Source of the DNA: Pleurotus djamor
Lineage: Eukaryota > Basidiomycota > Agaricomycetes > Agaricales > Pleurotaceae
Assembly (NCBI GenBank): GCA_029747585.1
Contig: JAPEVF010000280.1
Location: forward strand, 1 to 56,013
DNA length: 56,013 nucleotides
Direction of reading: 5' to 3'
Numbering within the stretch: the stretch's first letter is position 1; every line of letters begins with the position of its first letter. Shown piece by piece: positions 40,688 to 51,038 of this stretch. Position numbers and translations under genes: made by a program. The notes below the pieces were generated by a model that saw nothing but the letters and a program-made list of their open reading frames with translations, was not told where the DNA came from and ran no database searches.

Positions 40688-41077
40688 GTTGGGCAGACTT
40701 TAGCGCTGCTCAAATGTTGAGCTCAAGCCAATACTATAGACGTCGTGCATTACTCACAGATATGGACGAAAAACGGGAAGAAGATCTTTTGTGCTTTGGT
40801 ATTCCGATTGGCGGACGAAGCATGAATCCTCTGCAATAACAGAAGATGTCGGGTGGGGGAAGGTTGGCGTACGGAGAAGGTATTGTGAAGACTGTTGCCG
40901 CTGGCCAACTGGTAATTAGAATGTTTCTCGAAGACGCGTACGAGGAGGGGGACCAGAGATGATGGTGGTTAGGGAAAGAGTTTCCTGGCTCCGGAAAAGT
41001 TTCCTTGTGCCCTCTCGGCAATTGCCGAAGCAGTAGTGACTCGTTGCCATTGGCCAGGCTTCCTGACCCTAACCCTA
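40688..41077. promoter_or_regulatory. Compact divergent promoter of eIF5 and Med10
   Basis: 390 bp between two housekeeping genes. It ends with two copies of CCCTAA at 41067-41078, a telobox-like motif (AACCCTAA) that touches the Med10 start codon. No TATA box is apparent, as expected for housekeeping genes. Confidence 0.5.
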
Positions 41078-41684
41078 ATGTCTCCTGCCCCAGACTCACC
41101 ACGCTCTTCCCAATCTCCTCCCCCGCCTGGGGGACAAGGCGATCTGGAATTAGAGCTATTTGGTCTTGCAACGTCTCTGTATAACCTTGGAACGACAGTC
41201 ATCGCTGATTCAACCAAAGACCGTGACAAACCAGGGGGTGGGAAACCAGTGGGCCAAAGGGTGTACGTCGTCCTCGTCGCAGACATCGAATATGGGACAG
41301 AAACTGACTGGATTGCCTAGAAATGAAGTGATTAATCATTTAGCTACACTGGACGAAATGTCGCAGCATCTCACTTCGATGGTTCCTATGCAAGTTCTTG
41401 TGGATATCGACAACTCGAGGAACCCCATGAACGTTACTCGAGATCGTATTGAACGGGCAGCTACTGAGAATCAGTTCATGAATGGAAAGATCGCCGCTAT
41501 CGAGGTAAGTGTACCTTTTCCAATATGATTTCGATGGCTAAGCGGATCGACACAGTCTTACAATAAATATCTGAACGAAGCGTTGATCCAAAGCTTCCCA
41601 GATATCGAACCATACTTGCCGAGCGGTAAAGACGACAAAGAAGCTGCGAATAGTTCACCAACANCTCTACCGAATCATTCCTGA
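41078..41684 (+). CDS. MED10: Mediator complex subunit 10 (Med10/Nut2)
   Basis: Exons are 41078-41262, 41321-41504 and 41556-41684; phases close to give 165 residues. The N-terminus is Pro/Ser-rich. The Med10 core is ELELFGLATSLYNLGTTVIA, then VNEVINHLATLDEMSQHLTS, then VPMQVLVDIDNSRNPMNVTR with the conserved V-D-x-x-RNP, and ENQFMNGKIAAIESYNKYLN. Med10 is an essential part of the Mediator middle module, linking activators to RNA polymerase II. The first splice acceptor was chosen at CCTAG (41318-41320) because it removes extra codons and keeps phase. An ambiguous base at 41664 affects one codon near the end. Confidence 0.92.
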
Positions 41685-42452
41685 TACACCCATCTCCATC
41701 GTCTTCAATGGGCTACGAAGAAGCTCGGTTGGTGGCACGCTGGCGGCTGGGTGCAGTCCCATCTTCGATGGAGCAGCCTAATCATCCCTATGGACCGCTT
41801 TACTCCTCTGCATTGCCTTGATCGAAGATGTACCCTTTCTCTGTCTGGAATTCGGGTGACGGACAGTCTTTACTCGAGTCAGCATGTACGAGGTATTTAT
41901 TGACGCGCTTGGAGCGTCCTGCACTCTCAAATTTGGTGTCGGGTAACATCTGCTGGCGGTCATGGCCGGACTCCCCGCTATCCTGGTCTCTCCGTCGTCG
42001 TGTATNNNNCGCCAACGCGGCATCAATTCCATCGTTCACATCAAATGATGTCGTGTTTCAATGGTGCTCTCCCTTTGNGCGTATATTTATCCCCTCCGAT
42101 ATGTTCCTGGCCACACCCAGGTTTATGTACAAGCTATTCGAAGGTATATCAAGCGTCCAACTCTACAGTGGTGTACACTTCAGAGTTGACAAGAATTCTT
42201 CGTCCGGCATCGGGAAAGTGTTCGGTGCTTCATAAATGGCCAAATGCGCGCTTTCTCAAGTTGATCATCCAGGAAGACGGTGATGAAACGGCATCCTTCG
42301 CGACGCGATAAAGAGTGGCTAAGTTTCATTGTATCATGATCCCCGAGGTCGTCGTTGTATAAAGCCCTTTGTGTGTACATTCCGNATCGCCAGCTGAGCT
42401 CACCCACCCACATCATTCCATCAGTGCTGGTCGCCACGGAAATCCCCTCAAC
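41685..42452. other. Intergenic, nothing recognised
   Basis: Upstream region of the repeat protein gene. Contains a small run of N (42006-42009) and short unsupported open frames. Confidence 0.4.
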
Positions 42453-43258
42453 ATGCACTCTAAAACCCTCATTTCGTCCTCGATATTCCTCGCCGCACTC
42501 TCCTCTGCCGCGAGTCTTCCATCTAACGATTTGTAGGTTCTTTGCACTCATTAGATGGTAATAGTATTGATGGATTCCATTCAATAGTGACGACAATGAC
42601 CTCCAATCTCGCTCACCGAAAGCTGCAGACTACGCTCCCGCCATTGGTATGGCTGCCAAAGTCGTTGGACAAGCGCTTGGTCTCCCCTCCGCTCAGAACA
42701 TGCCCATGACTGGCGGTTATGGTATGGGCATGGGTATGGGTATGGGTATGGGTATGGGNNNNCGGCATGGGCGGATACCGGCCCTACAAACGCGAACTCC
42801 TCGAAGACCTTCTCGGAAGGGAGTTATCCGACGAGGAAATCGCTGTACTGGACGCCCGTGCCGAAGAACACGAGCTCTTTGCCCGTAAAGCAGCTGACTA
42901 CGCTCCTGCTATCGGAATGGCNGCTAAAGTTGTAGGACAAGCCCTTGGCCTGCCATCGGCCCAAAATATGCCGATGACAGGTGGGTATGGCATGGGTATG
43001 GGTGGTATGGGAATGGGCATGGGCATGGGCTATTATAAGCGCGAAGCTGAGGAAGACGAGGAAGAGCATCTTCAAGCCCGCAAAGCCGCTGATTACGCAC
43101 CTGCTATCGGCATGGCAGCTAAGGTCTTCGGACAAGCCCTTGGCCTGCCCTCCGCTCAGAATATGCCTATGACTGGTGGATATGGCGGATATAGTATGGG
43201 CATGGGCATGGGCATGTACAGACGAGAAGATTATGCCGAGCATGATGAATTGGACTAG
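42453..43258 (+). CDS. Secreted three-repeat protein with dibasic sites (Kex2-processed peptide precursor candidate)
   Basis: Exon 1 is 42453-42532, the intron 42533-42587 and exon 2 42588-43258. A signal peptide (TLISSSIFLAALSSAASLPS) precedes three repeats of about 33 residues that start KAADYAPAIGMAAKV and continue GQALGLPSAQNMPMTGGYG. Each ends in a Gly-Met run (GMGMGMG). Repeats 2 and 3 follow RKAADY. Dibasic KRE or RRE follows repeats 2 and 3, and PYKRE lies after repeat 1. The acidic spacers are LLEDLLGRELSDEE and AEEDEEEHLQAR. The repeats are almost identical in protein but differ at many third codon positions. The four Ns at 42759-42762 inside the Gly-Met run break the frame; the gap length is probably wrong. 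The layout matches fungal Kex2-processed repeat proteins. Whether the product is a peptide signal, a RiPP core or a wall protein is unknown. Confidence 0.75.
42721..42766 (+). repeat. GGTATG hexanucleotide run with assembly gap
   Basis: Tandem GGTATGGGCATGGGT-type units encode Gly-Met alternation after repeat 1 and include four Ns. Similar but imperfect runs occur after repeats 2 and 3 (about 42985-43030 and 43194-43215). Copy number may vary between strains. Confidence 0.7.
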
Positions 43259-43555
43259 AGTCGACCTACATCCTTCTTCGTATCACATCTTCAATTCATC
43301 AAGTCCGGGAATAAATTTCTTTCATTCAAGACTAAGCAAAGCTAGTCGCAGCTTAAAGACAAAAATGAATGTAATCTAGTTAAGCCATTGTCAATACTCC
43401 ATTAATACTGTAGCCTAAAAGTGAATCGTGGAATGGGGTGCGGTGGTTGTGGGTATACATACACACATGGAGGAATTAAAGGAGCGACAGGATGTTTGTG
43501 GTGGTCGGTTCAGAATCAAGTATCATGGTCCACATTTTCAGTATTGCCACGTCCT

Positions 43556-44187
43556 TTACAGGCCAACCGTGATAGGAACACAGCCAATGCCGATGGTGCC
43601 CTTCTACAAGAGTGTCGTTTTCAGACGGCGATTCGTCGAGCAGGGCATCAAGCTAGGACGTACCACTTCCATATGCTCACAGCACACGGGNAGCTCAGCG
43701 CACTCGTTTTGACCGATGTTGAATAGGTTAATGGGGACGCATTTCATGTTACTGGGCCGTCGTTAGCAAACTCCACGTGTAGATACATGAGTTGGGACTT
43801 ACAGAAGACTGTTATCCAAGCCCTCGATGACAGTGAGGACCGAGGCCAATGTATCGCCGAGGAGGGATCCGTCCGACTGAGGACAGATAACCCATGAGCT
43901 CACTCAGATGGAATTAAACGGACATGAGGCACTGACTCTATTGGCAGCGTAGCAGCAAGCCTTGACTTTATCAGAGCACATGCTCTGAGGGATGGCCTTC
44001 TCGGCGATATCCCGCTACATAGACCAGCAAGGTCAGCGTCCAAAACCGAGATGAACGAAGACTCCGTGCTCACAGGTACTCTGAAACCATTCACCCCGAA
44101 TTTTGGTGCATCGACTGGCGTCGATACGACCTGCGGTGCCAAGAATGCACAGGCAAGTAAAGCAGAAGCCCCAAGTTTCGTCAACAT
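43556..44187 (-). CDS. Class I hydrophobin
   Basis: Exons are 44187-44074, 44014-43937, 43876-43803, 43751-43664 and 43603-43556; phases close to give 133 residues. A signal peptide (LGASALLACAFLAPQVVSTP) is followed by the eight-Cys hydrophobin pattern: C-x6-CC (MCSDKVKACCY), 33 residues, C-x12-C-x5-CC (KCVPINLFNIGQNECAELPV then CC), and a final Cys in GTIGIGCVPITVGL. The long loop between CC and C and the GCVPI ending fit class I. Hydrophobins self-assemble at the air-water interface and coat aerial hyphae and fruiting bodies. The gene is small and split by four introns, so no single open frame shows it. It is convergent with the repeat-protein gene. An ambiguous base near 43691 affects one codon. 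Confidence 0.9.
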
Positions 44188-44298
44188 TTTTTNGCTTTCC
44201 TTTGTGGAAATTACTTGACTCTTGACGGTCAAGAAGGATGGAAGGGTCTGAACGGAGAAACAAGGGGGGCACCGAGAGCTTCTACTGTCATGCTAGCG

Positions 44299-44308
44299 GA
44301 TATAAATT
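44299..44308 (-). promoter_or_regulatory. TATA-like element of the hydrophobin gene
   Basis: AATTTATATC on the minus strand, about 115 nt upstream of the start codon at 44187. Confidence 0.35.
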
Positions 44309-44590
44309 ACAAAACTTCGAGTATAGTCCGAAGTGTTCACTGGCAGCCAAGCATTCTGTCGAGCGTCGACAGCGAGAGAGGCATGACGAGGCATCCATAT
44401 GAGCTGTCGATGGGTAGTAGAAAGCGAAGAACCAAGAAAATCTAGATGGGAAATAGTTTCGAATCTGCGGTAAGCATCGTCCTAGTGCAGCAGCTAAAAT
44501 TGACTAAGGCTGGTCGATATCGATGAGCGGGACAACAAACAGAGATCGTCGCGGGCGCTCCGCCGGATGTGCCTCTGACTTCAGTTAGGG

Positions 44591-44635
44591 GCTTCAAGCT
44601 TCAAGCTTCAAAGCTTCAAGCTTCAAGCTTCAAGC
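44591..44635. repeat. GCTTCAA short tandem repeat
   Basis: Six to seven units of GCTTCAA with one extra A form overlapping AAGCTT palindromes. It lies in the intergenic region upstream of the hydrophobin. Confidence 0.85.
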
Positions 44636-44953
44636 CTAGGTTAAACCTCACGCGCACGTACTGCAAGCTCGTGCTCGATCAAGGCCAATGAGGTGAGTAT
44701 GAAACTTAACAATAGCTATACGCTAACCGCTGCCGCCACGCTCGCATTAAAGAATAAACTACTCACCGGTACCCGCCAGTGAGGACCTCGTGCTTTATGG
44801 TGCCCATACGGTACGGATTCGCTTCGGTCAGAGCATACTTCACCTCTGAATTCGATATCCATGTAGACAGCTACGTTACTCCTAGGAGAGCATGCCAAGG
44901 GAAGCTCGGGGCCTCGTCTCACATCTACTTACCGTTCCCCTGTCTGTCAATGG

Positions 44954-45136
44954 CTATTGGCTAGTGACACTCTTGCGATGAATGTCAACCTCCTCCTTTG
45001 TGTACTCTGTCATCGAACCTTCCAGGTAACCTTTAAAAGGGAAGAGTGGCTCGAAAGGCAAATGTGCCAGATAGTCAATCGCATAAGGTAAGGACGGCAC
45101 CGTCCACTGGGTCAAATCAATCTCTTGGATAGGCAC
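44954..45136 (-). CDS. Possible exon of a small uncharacterised gene
   Basis: An open frame of 60 codons with balanced composition (IQEIDLTQWTVPSLPYAIDY) and a TATATC element about 25 nt upstream. A GT donor near AAGAGTGTCAC and an AG acceptor a short way downstream suggest it could splice, but I cannot build a complete gene in the following 250 bp. No family is recognised. Confidence 0.3.
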   Translation of the reverse strand: MPIQEIDLTQWTVPSLPYAIDYLAHLPFEPLFPFKGYLEGSMTEYTKEEVDIHRKSVTSQ

Positions 45137-45489
45137 GGTGATGCAACCGAGGGGATATATGGGACAAACGCGGATTTAATTCATTTTGAGAGATAGCCGG
45201 AGAGATACGTAGAGGATACAGTGAGATATACGAAAGCGAATATTAAAGTAACGTCGCAGAGAGAGCAATGGGGGTATGTGACAACAACTATTGATACACG
45301 AGGTTGGGAGCAATATTGAAAGGAGCCAATTATAAAGAATCAATGGCAGGTGGATGCGAATGTAGGTTTTGGATCGTTCCGAGGGGTATGGCGCAGTTAT
45401 CTATCTTTGGTGCGCGTATTAAGAGGGCGAAGTCAATTCGCCCTTCGAATACTGGATTATAGTCGGAGAGAGAGTATTTTGTGCGGGGT

Positions 45490-46447
45490 TTACTGACGGG
45501 CAGCGAGGTTCATGGCGCCAAGGACAACTTCCCAAGCAAGGTCCATGGCATCCCAAAGCTCGACATCATAGATGCCGAGTGCTACGCAATCTTGCCAGAG
45601 CTCCTTAACATGCGCTGCATGGGTGGTGAGGGCGCTCAGGGAGTGGCTGGCTTGGCAAAGGTACACAGAGAGCTCGTGTAGCTTTTGTCCGGATCCCAAC
45701 GTGTGCTTAACGAGATCTCCACCGAATCCGGGAGCTTGAGTGAAGCTCTTTGGAAGTGGAAGGAGAGAGGCGAGAAGTGTGCCAAGATTGTGAGTATATA
45801 GGAAAGGATGGAGGACGTGGAAAGCTGCGGGTGATGGAAGGGAAACGGGGATGACAGGTAGGTGGAGTTGAGTGCTATTTTGTGGGGCGGATGCTGAGGA
45901 TGAAGCGGGGAGACGGGGAAGAAGTGCGCATTGTGAAGCAAGCACGAGGGCGTGTGTTGGAACCATCGTGAGCGTATCAGGCGACTGCGAAGCAGATGGC
46001 TTGGATGGAGCAATGGCGAGGACATGCGTTGGGAACGAATAAGAACCAGATGCTGCGCGAACGGGGACCGAAAGCGAAGGTTGAAGGTGAGAACGAGAAA
46101 TGGTGGAGGGAAGCGGAGCCAAGCTAGAGATGCCAGCCATCATTCTGAGAAAGTCTTCAGTCAAGGATATACGCTTTAGAGCCAAAGAAAACTCACTGAG
46201 GTGCTGTGTCACGAAGACGCCTGCGAATGTACTCCGAGGGTACATTAGCCAACTCTGGTGATGCTGCTACGATGGCATCACGCGAAACTTCCGCAAAGGG
46301 AGGCCTTGCGAGATTTCTTGGAAGTTGAACACTAGAGGAAGCCACGGGTTGTTGTTGGTGGTAGTGGTGGCTGGAGGACTGCTGGCGACGGTGGCCGTGT
46401 CCGTGGTGGGCGTCGAAGGGAGTAGGGTGGGCCGCGACTTGGAACAT
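45490..46447 (-). CDS. clp1: Clp1-like (clampless) protein
   Basis: Exon 1 is 46447-46197 and exon 2 is 46144-45490 (52-nt intron), giving 301 residues. After a His/Gln-rich N-terminus comes VPSEYIRRRLRDTAPQ, then THVLAI, VPTHALVLASQCALLPRLP, LPVIPVSLPSPAAFHVLHPF with LYTHN, and the C-terminal KELWQDCVALGIYDVELWDA then MDLAWEVVLGAMNLA. This matches my memory of the Coprinopsis Clp1 family, whose type member has 365 residues and is needed for A-mating-type-driven clamp development. Of the two family members in the window this one looks closer to the type. The start is supported by a TATA element about 95 nt upstream and a CT-rich leader. An upstream in-frame Met at 46585 lies before the TATA box and is rejected. 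Confidence 0.6.
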
Positions 46448-46540
46448 GTTGAAGAGGAGGTTGAGAGGGAAAGTAGAAGGGAGATGTTGTTGGTGTCGAA
46501 GGCGACGGTTGTTGACTTCATTGGGATGGTCTGAAGGGCG

Positions 46541-46550
46541 TTTATATATA
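46541..46550 (-). promoter_or_regulatory. TATA-like element of the Clp1-like gene
   Basis: TATATATAAA on the minus strand, about 95 nt upstream of the start codon at 46447. Confidence 0.5.
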
Positions 46551-49500
46551 CGCGGTTGATGAAGGGGATGAACATTTGCGAACAAATCCGACCATACGCT
46601 TGTACTGCTCCCTGAAGATCGAAGAGATCCAGGATCTGGGATATCAATAATATCATTCGGCCCTGGCCTTTGATTTCTTTTTAGACACTACCTGCCATAT
46701 ATGGAGTCTGTGGTCCAAGGGTCCTTCTACATAAGGACCAAAAGGCACTTGCCTCTTTGGGAGGCTCGTTTGTTCATTACCTTTGACGGTGTGCACGACT
46801 TCACCTAGCGTCACTTGGTTGCTAGCACAACTGGGCTTCCTGTTTGTTCTGTATCCGGTTCGTCTTGTTCATGTCAGAAAACAACGACGCCAGGGTTATC
46901 CTCTCAAATTTTCAATCTAACCACACCTTGTACTTTTTTCGCGTCAGCTAACCAGAATTTGCAATGTTCGGGATGGTGAGCACGTACGAGTTCTTCTGTC
47001 TTTCCTCAGTCATGCTGATAAGACTTGTAAACCTATGTGGAAATGTTTTGTACGTCCCCGACGCCGGTCAGCGAAGCGAAAGACTTTTTTNGACGCCCAG
47101 CCAAAGAGCAGAATCCGAGAAGTTCAACGCAAAGTGGATACCCGAGAAGGTCTCACGAATGCCTTTGCCGTTGCAGCATGCTTCTACACTACGAACCCAC
47201 CCTTTCTATGTTGACTTCGTGTCGCCCAATACAACTCAAGTTACTCAAACGAGAATCAAGAGATGTTACTATCCTACAAACTCTGCCTACCTATTGGTTG
47301 CGACCTTCGATCAGGATCGAATGATTGGCGGGATCCAGTATTGATTCATGCACATTGCCCTCTGTCAAGATTTCCTGCGGTTTCCGCACACGGTCATTTT
47401 GGCTTTACGGAATCGACATCTACTCCTATCTACAGCAGATGACTCGCCTTGATTTTCTCTTGATTTTCTCTTGATTTTCTCCGTCTTCGACGTCCTTTTG
47501 GAAGGGTCTTTCGCCAGAGCCTGCGCGTACCTCTCTTCGTGAGATCGGTTTGATGCAGAAACCTTCTGATGGCTTCGTGCTGACTCAGTCTTGCGCTTAA
47601 ACTTGAGGCCTTCCTCTCATCAAGCTCTCACCGCGACCAGACTCCAGAGTCGCTAGTCAACTAGTCACTAGTCATCTTCCCCAAGGGGGACAAGCCCCCG
47701 AGGAAGACATTTGTACGTACTCAAAGCAACCCTTACCGCCCCTGTTCTAATTGTGATCTTTTCCGAAGCTGTATTGAGTCGTACGACAGCCCCATACGTC
47801 GCCTGCTCCTCATTCTGCATCGGTCATCCCTGCTTCGTAGCTCCTAGCACACTGCTCTACGGCGGGTGGGACCTGGCAACACTGCCGACTCCACCTCTTC
47901 TGTCCCCGCCAAGCACGGACTGCGCCTCATAGCCGCCAGTTAGCCGCTCGCCATCGACCCTTTCCTCCATGACTACGTACGTATGTGACCGACAATAAAC
48001 ATTCGCACCCGAAAAATACCTATTATCATATATCATTCGTCAATATGACCGAGAATGGATCAAACCGAGTCTACGTACTTTTCAGCCACACTCACCAATA
48101 ACGGCCCTACTGCCAAATTGGAAGTAACATGTCCATGGGGCGCTTTGACAAGCAGGTACGCCTCCTGCACCGCGTTTCGTCAAGAATGGACATTCGGCTT
48201 CGGTGTGTACACGTCGCGGCTTGTTTGCTCAGCTCCGCAATGCTCTCTCTCAAAATTTTCATGCTTATTGTTTCCGTCCCTTCAGTACTCCAACACGAGG
48301 CTCTCGTCCATCTTTGTCATCCGCCCATCGGATGCACCCTGGGCCGCTCTTCATTCCCTCAGCTTGCCTTTGGGCTATGAATCATAGCATCGGGGTTTTT
48401 ATCCTCTCCGACACGAAGGTTTCGGCTTAGCGTGACCGGTGGTGATGTGGAGAGGCCCTTCGCACAACCATTCTTTGCCCCAACATCTTCCTCTTCATTC
48501 GTGACGCGTTTGCACCTCCGAAAATGACGCACGAACATCTAACCAATTGATGGCGTAGTAACTGCGTACTTGCTTAGAAGGGTCTCTGGTGGTTGGCTGG
48601 CTCCGTATGGAATCTGCTTGTCCATCGCGTGCGCTATCACCCCCGAACGCCTACCGACACGTTGACGACGTGTTTCGATCCGGTATCGTGCCGCAGAGCC
48701 TAGAGTCGAATATGATTAGAGAACGACTCCTAACCACCGCAACCGACCTAGGCACATCGTCGGTGAAAGCTCTGCGTGGTAGGTCTGTGGGCGTCCTTCC
48801 CTGCTTCCAACGGCTAAATCTTACTCTCAGATGTTCACATATGATATTGAGCACCGCACACAAACTTCATCGTGTTCGTACACGTTCCCTACGGAGCTTG
48901 GTGAGAGGCAGACAGTGATTGTTTCTCTCTCTTAGGGCCTCGGTTATACGTGCTCGTGTATGGTCGTTGTGGGTACTACCCTTATCGTTGATTTTTCCTG
49001 GACCTCTGAATCCCCTGCGTTACTATTAGATTCATCTCGGTGTAACTCCTGTGGAAGTCTGTAGGCTGCTGGGGTAAAATTTCTTTACCCAGGACGCCTC
49101 GTGTTAAACTTTCTTGGACCGCCAAAGGCCTTGAGGATAGTAATAGACAATAACGGGCCTATCTATGACTCGAAGCTACCGTCAAACTTGACAGTAACTT
49201 GAGGCCTCTCATCTCACCAGACTCTTCTCCCCCGTTACCGTCATGTCTTCTTGTCCTGAAGAGTCTAATATTGAAGGTTGACTTAAAAGTTTCTCCACAC
49301 CATTGACTGAATTTTCGCCGAACGCGTAGGAAGCAAGCTTAGCCGGCGAAGCCCATACATGATTCAACAATAATTGCTTCTCTCGTTGTGCATTCATTCC
49401 TTCCATTCACCGCATCCGCACCAATCGCAACTTGTGGTACGGGGTTTTGACTTTCATCATCATAATACACCGACTTATCGAATGGGTCAAAGCTGACGCA

Positions 49501-50640
49501 CAAAAGCATCTCTACAGTTTTTACGTCGGATTTGACAAGTGGGGTCGAGTAAGGCGAATATGGTATCTGTTACCTTCGTCTTCTAATCATTTATCATCGA
49601 GAACGCTTGTCAAATTTCCCTCTTCGTCACGTCGACAACCCGTCAAAATCAAACTTAATCGACGCAGCCGCTAAACCCCCATTTCAAGTGCCAACCTCGG
49701 TATGCCTCTTCTACCCCCTGTCACTATCTCATCCTTACCTGACATGCTCAAATCAAGCACTCCCGCTCCCTTTCCGACGATTCATCTAGATATATACCAA
49801 GGGATATAGGTGTCCAACAGATCGCGCTCTAACAACGCAGAGTTCGATGTGGCGAGGGCCCCACACCTATAATTGGAATCCTACAGCTTCGTCGACGTGC
49901 CAGGCGCTGAGACCTCCCCAACGCGCTCCGCAATTGTTGGTAATGGTAAGAAGCAGACCATTATCCCGCTATTGGACACTTAATCCCATGGACAGGGCGA
50001 GAGAATCGCAACTTGGCGCTTCCAGCTAAATCGAACCACGATAAATATTTCAGCCTTATTGATGAGTTCTTTATGATGAATGGACGCTGCTGTCAGTGGT
50101 GATTACTATCTAAGAAGGTGCGTTCATCGAATGATGATGTTACTCCATAGTTTTGTTCTCTAATAAGGCAAATCTCTGCGTCGGTGGCGTGCCTCCTCCC
50201 GCCTCGTGTATGACCCAGCAAGTGGCTCCTTGTGCTTTATTTACTTCCTAGAAAGTCATCAATGAACCAGACATCCGGCGACACTTTTGATCGATCTGTC
50301 TATCTGACGGACGATGCCGTTTACCTGCAGCATAACGAAATCGAAACAACCTTTGTTCTCCACGTTTGCCCCAAGATGCAGATATGCGATGCGATGCGGA
50401 AGAGACGTTCCGTCCCCAGCTTGTAGATGTTTTGAATTCACCCAATGTCGTGGTGCGGTAGTATTCTTATACGTATTTTTTTCAGTCACCACTTGATGCT
50501 GAGAAGTTGGGTAATTTGATTTCCAAGGGCGCTGAAGGCGGTCAAGGTGGAACAATCCACAGTGGACCAGAAATTTGAAGATCTTCGTTAGAAAATGGAC
50601 TTGGAATGAATAACGCTGTACGAAAAAATAATCACGAAAA
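46551..50640. other. Gene-poor 4.1 kb region
   Basis: No gene is supported. Open frames of 60-127 codons occur on both strands (for example 46964-47344 plus and 49209-49406 minus), but they lack recognised motifs, coherent splicing or start context. No transposon ends, reverse transcriptase or tRNA signals are seen. It could hold non-coding transcripts or decayed genes. Confidence 0.4.
47448..47480 (+). repeat. Three tandem copies of an 11-bp unit
   Basis: CTTGATTTTCT occurs three times in perfect tandem within the gene-poor region. Confidence 0.9.
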
Positions 50641-50670
50641 TGTTTGATAAGTGTCAGCTAACTCACACTA

Positions 50671-50887
50671 TGTTTCTCACGGTAAGCGCTGCCTTCTCAC
50701 AGTCAATGTAATACAGCTACAGCTTCGGACCTTCCACCTCCCCCATCGTCAACTCGACGGCCTCGACATCGATTTCTCTTCTCTCTCGACCATATTTAGG
50801 ATATCTCTGCGCAGCTCGGTAAAGCAGGAGTGCTCTACTTCTTCTGCGACAAAATCGAAAGCTTCGTGCCGGCTAGATGCAAGGTAC
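50671..50887 (+). other. Possible small gene or exon, unresolved
   Basis: ATGTTTCTCACG followed by a good donor (GTAAGC) and an acceptor at TACAG suggests a short first exon. A later stretch reads AQLGKAGVLYFFCDKIESFV before a GTACGC donor, which looks coding, but I cannot join the parts in one frame. It lies just upstream of GWT1 on the same strand. Confidence 0.3.
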
Positions 50888-51038
50888 GCACCATACCAAT
50901 CCGTGTTCTACACTACCCTTGATTAGAACTTCACTATGTTGGAGGGAAACTTATGTACCCTTTGAAAGCCATAGCCTGTAACTGGTTCTGGTCTCACACT
51001 CAGAGGAACCGCTCTGGTTACAGGCTAAGAACGGAAAG

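Noticed and set aside
43428..43726. Plus-strand open frames of about 95-100 codons
   Set aside because: They are antisense to the last two hydrophobin exons, which are supported by the eight-Cys pattern and phase.
46964..47344. 126-codon open frame in the gene-poor region
   Set aside because: No motif, no splice partner and an ambiguous base inside; not better than chance open frames nearby.
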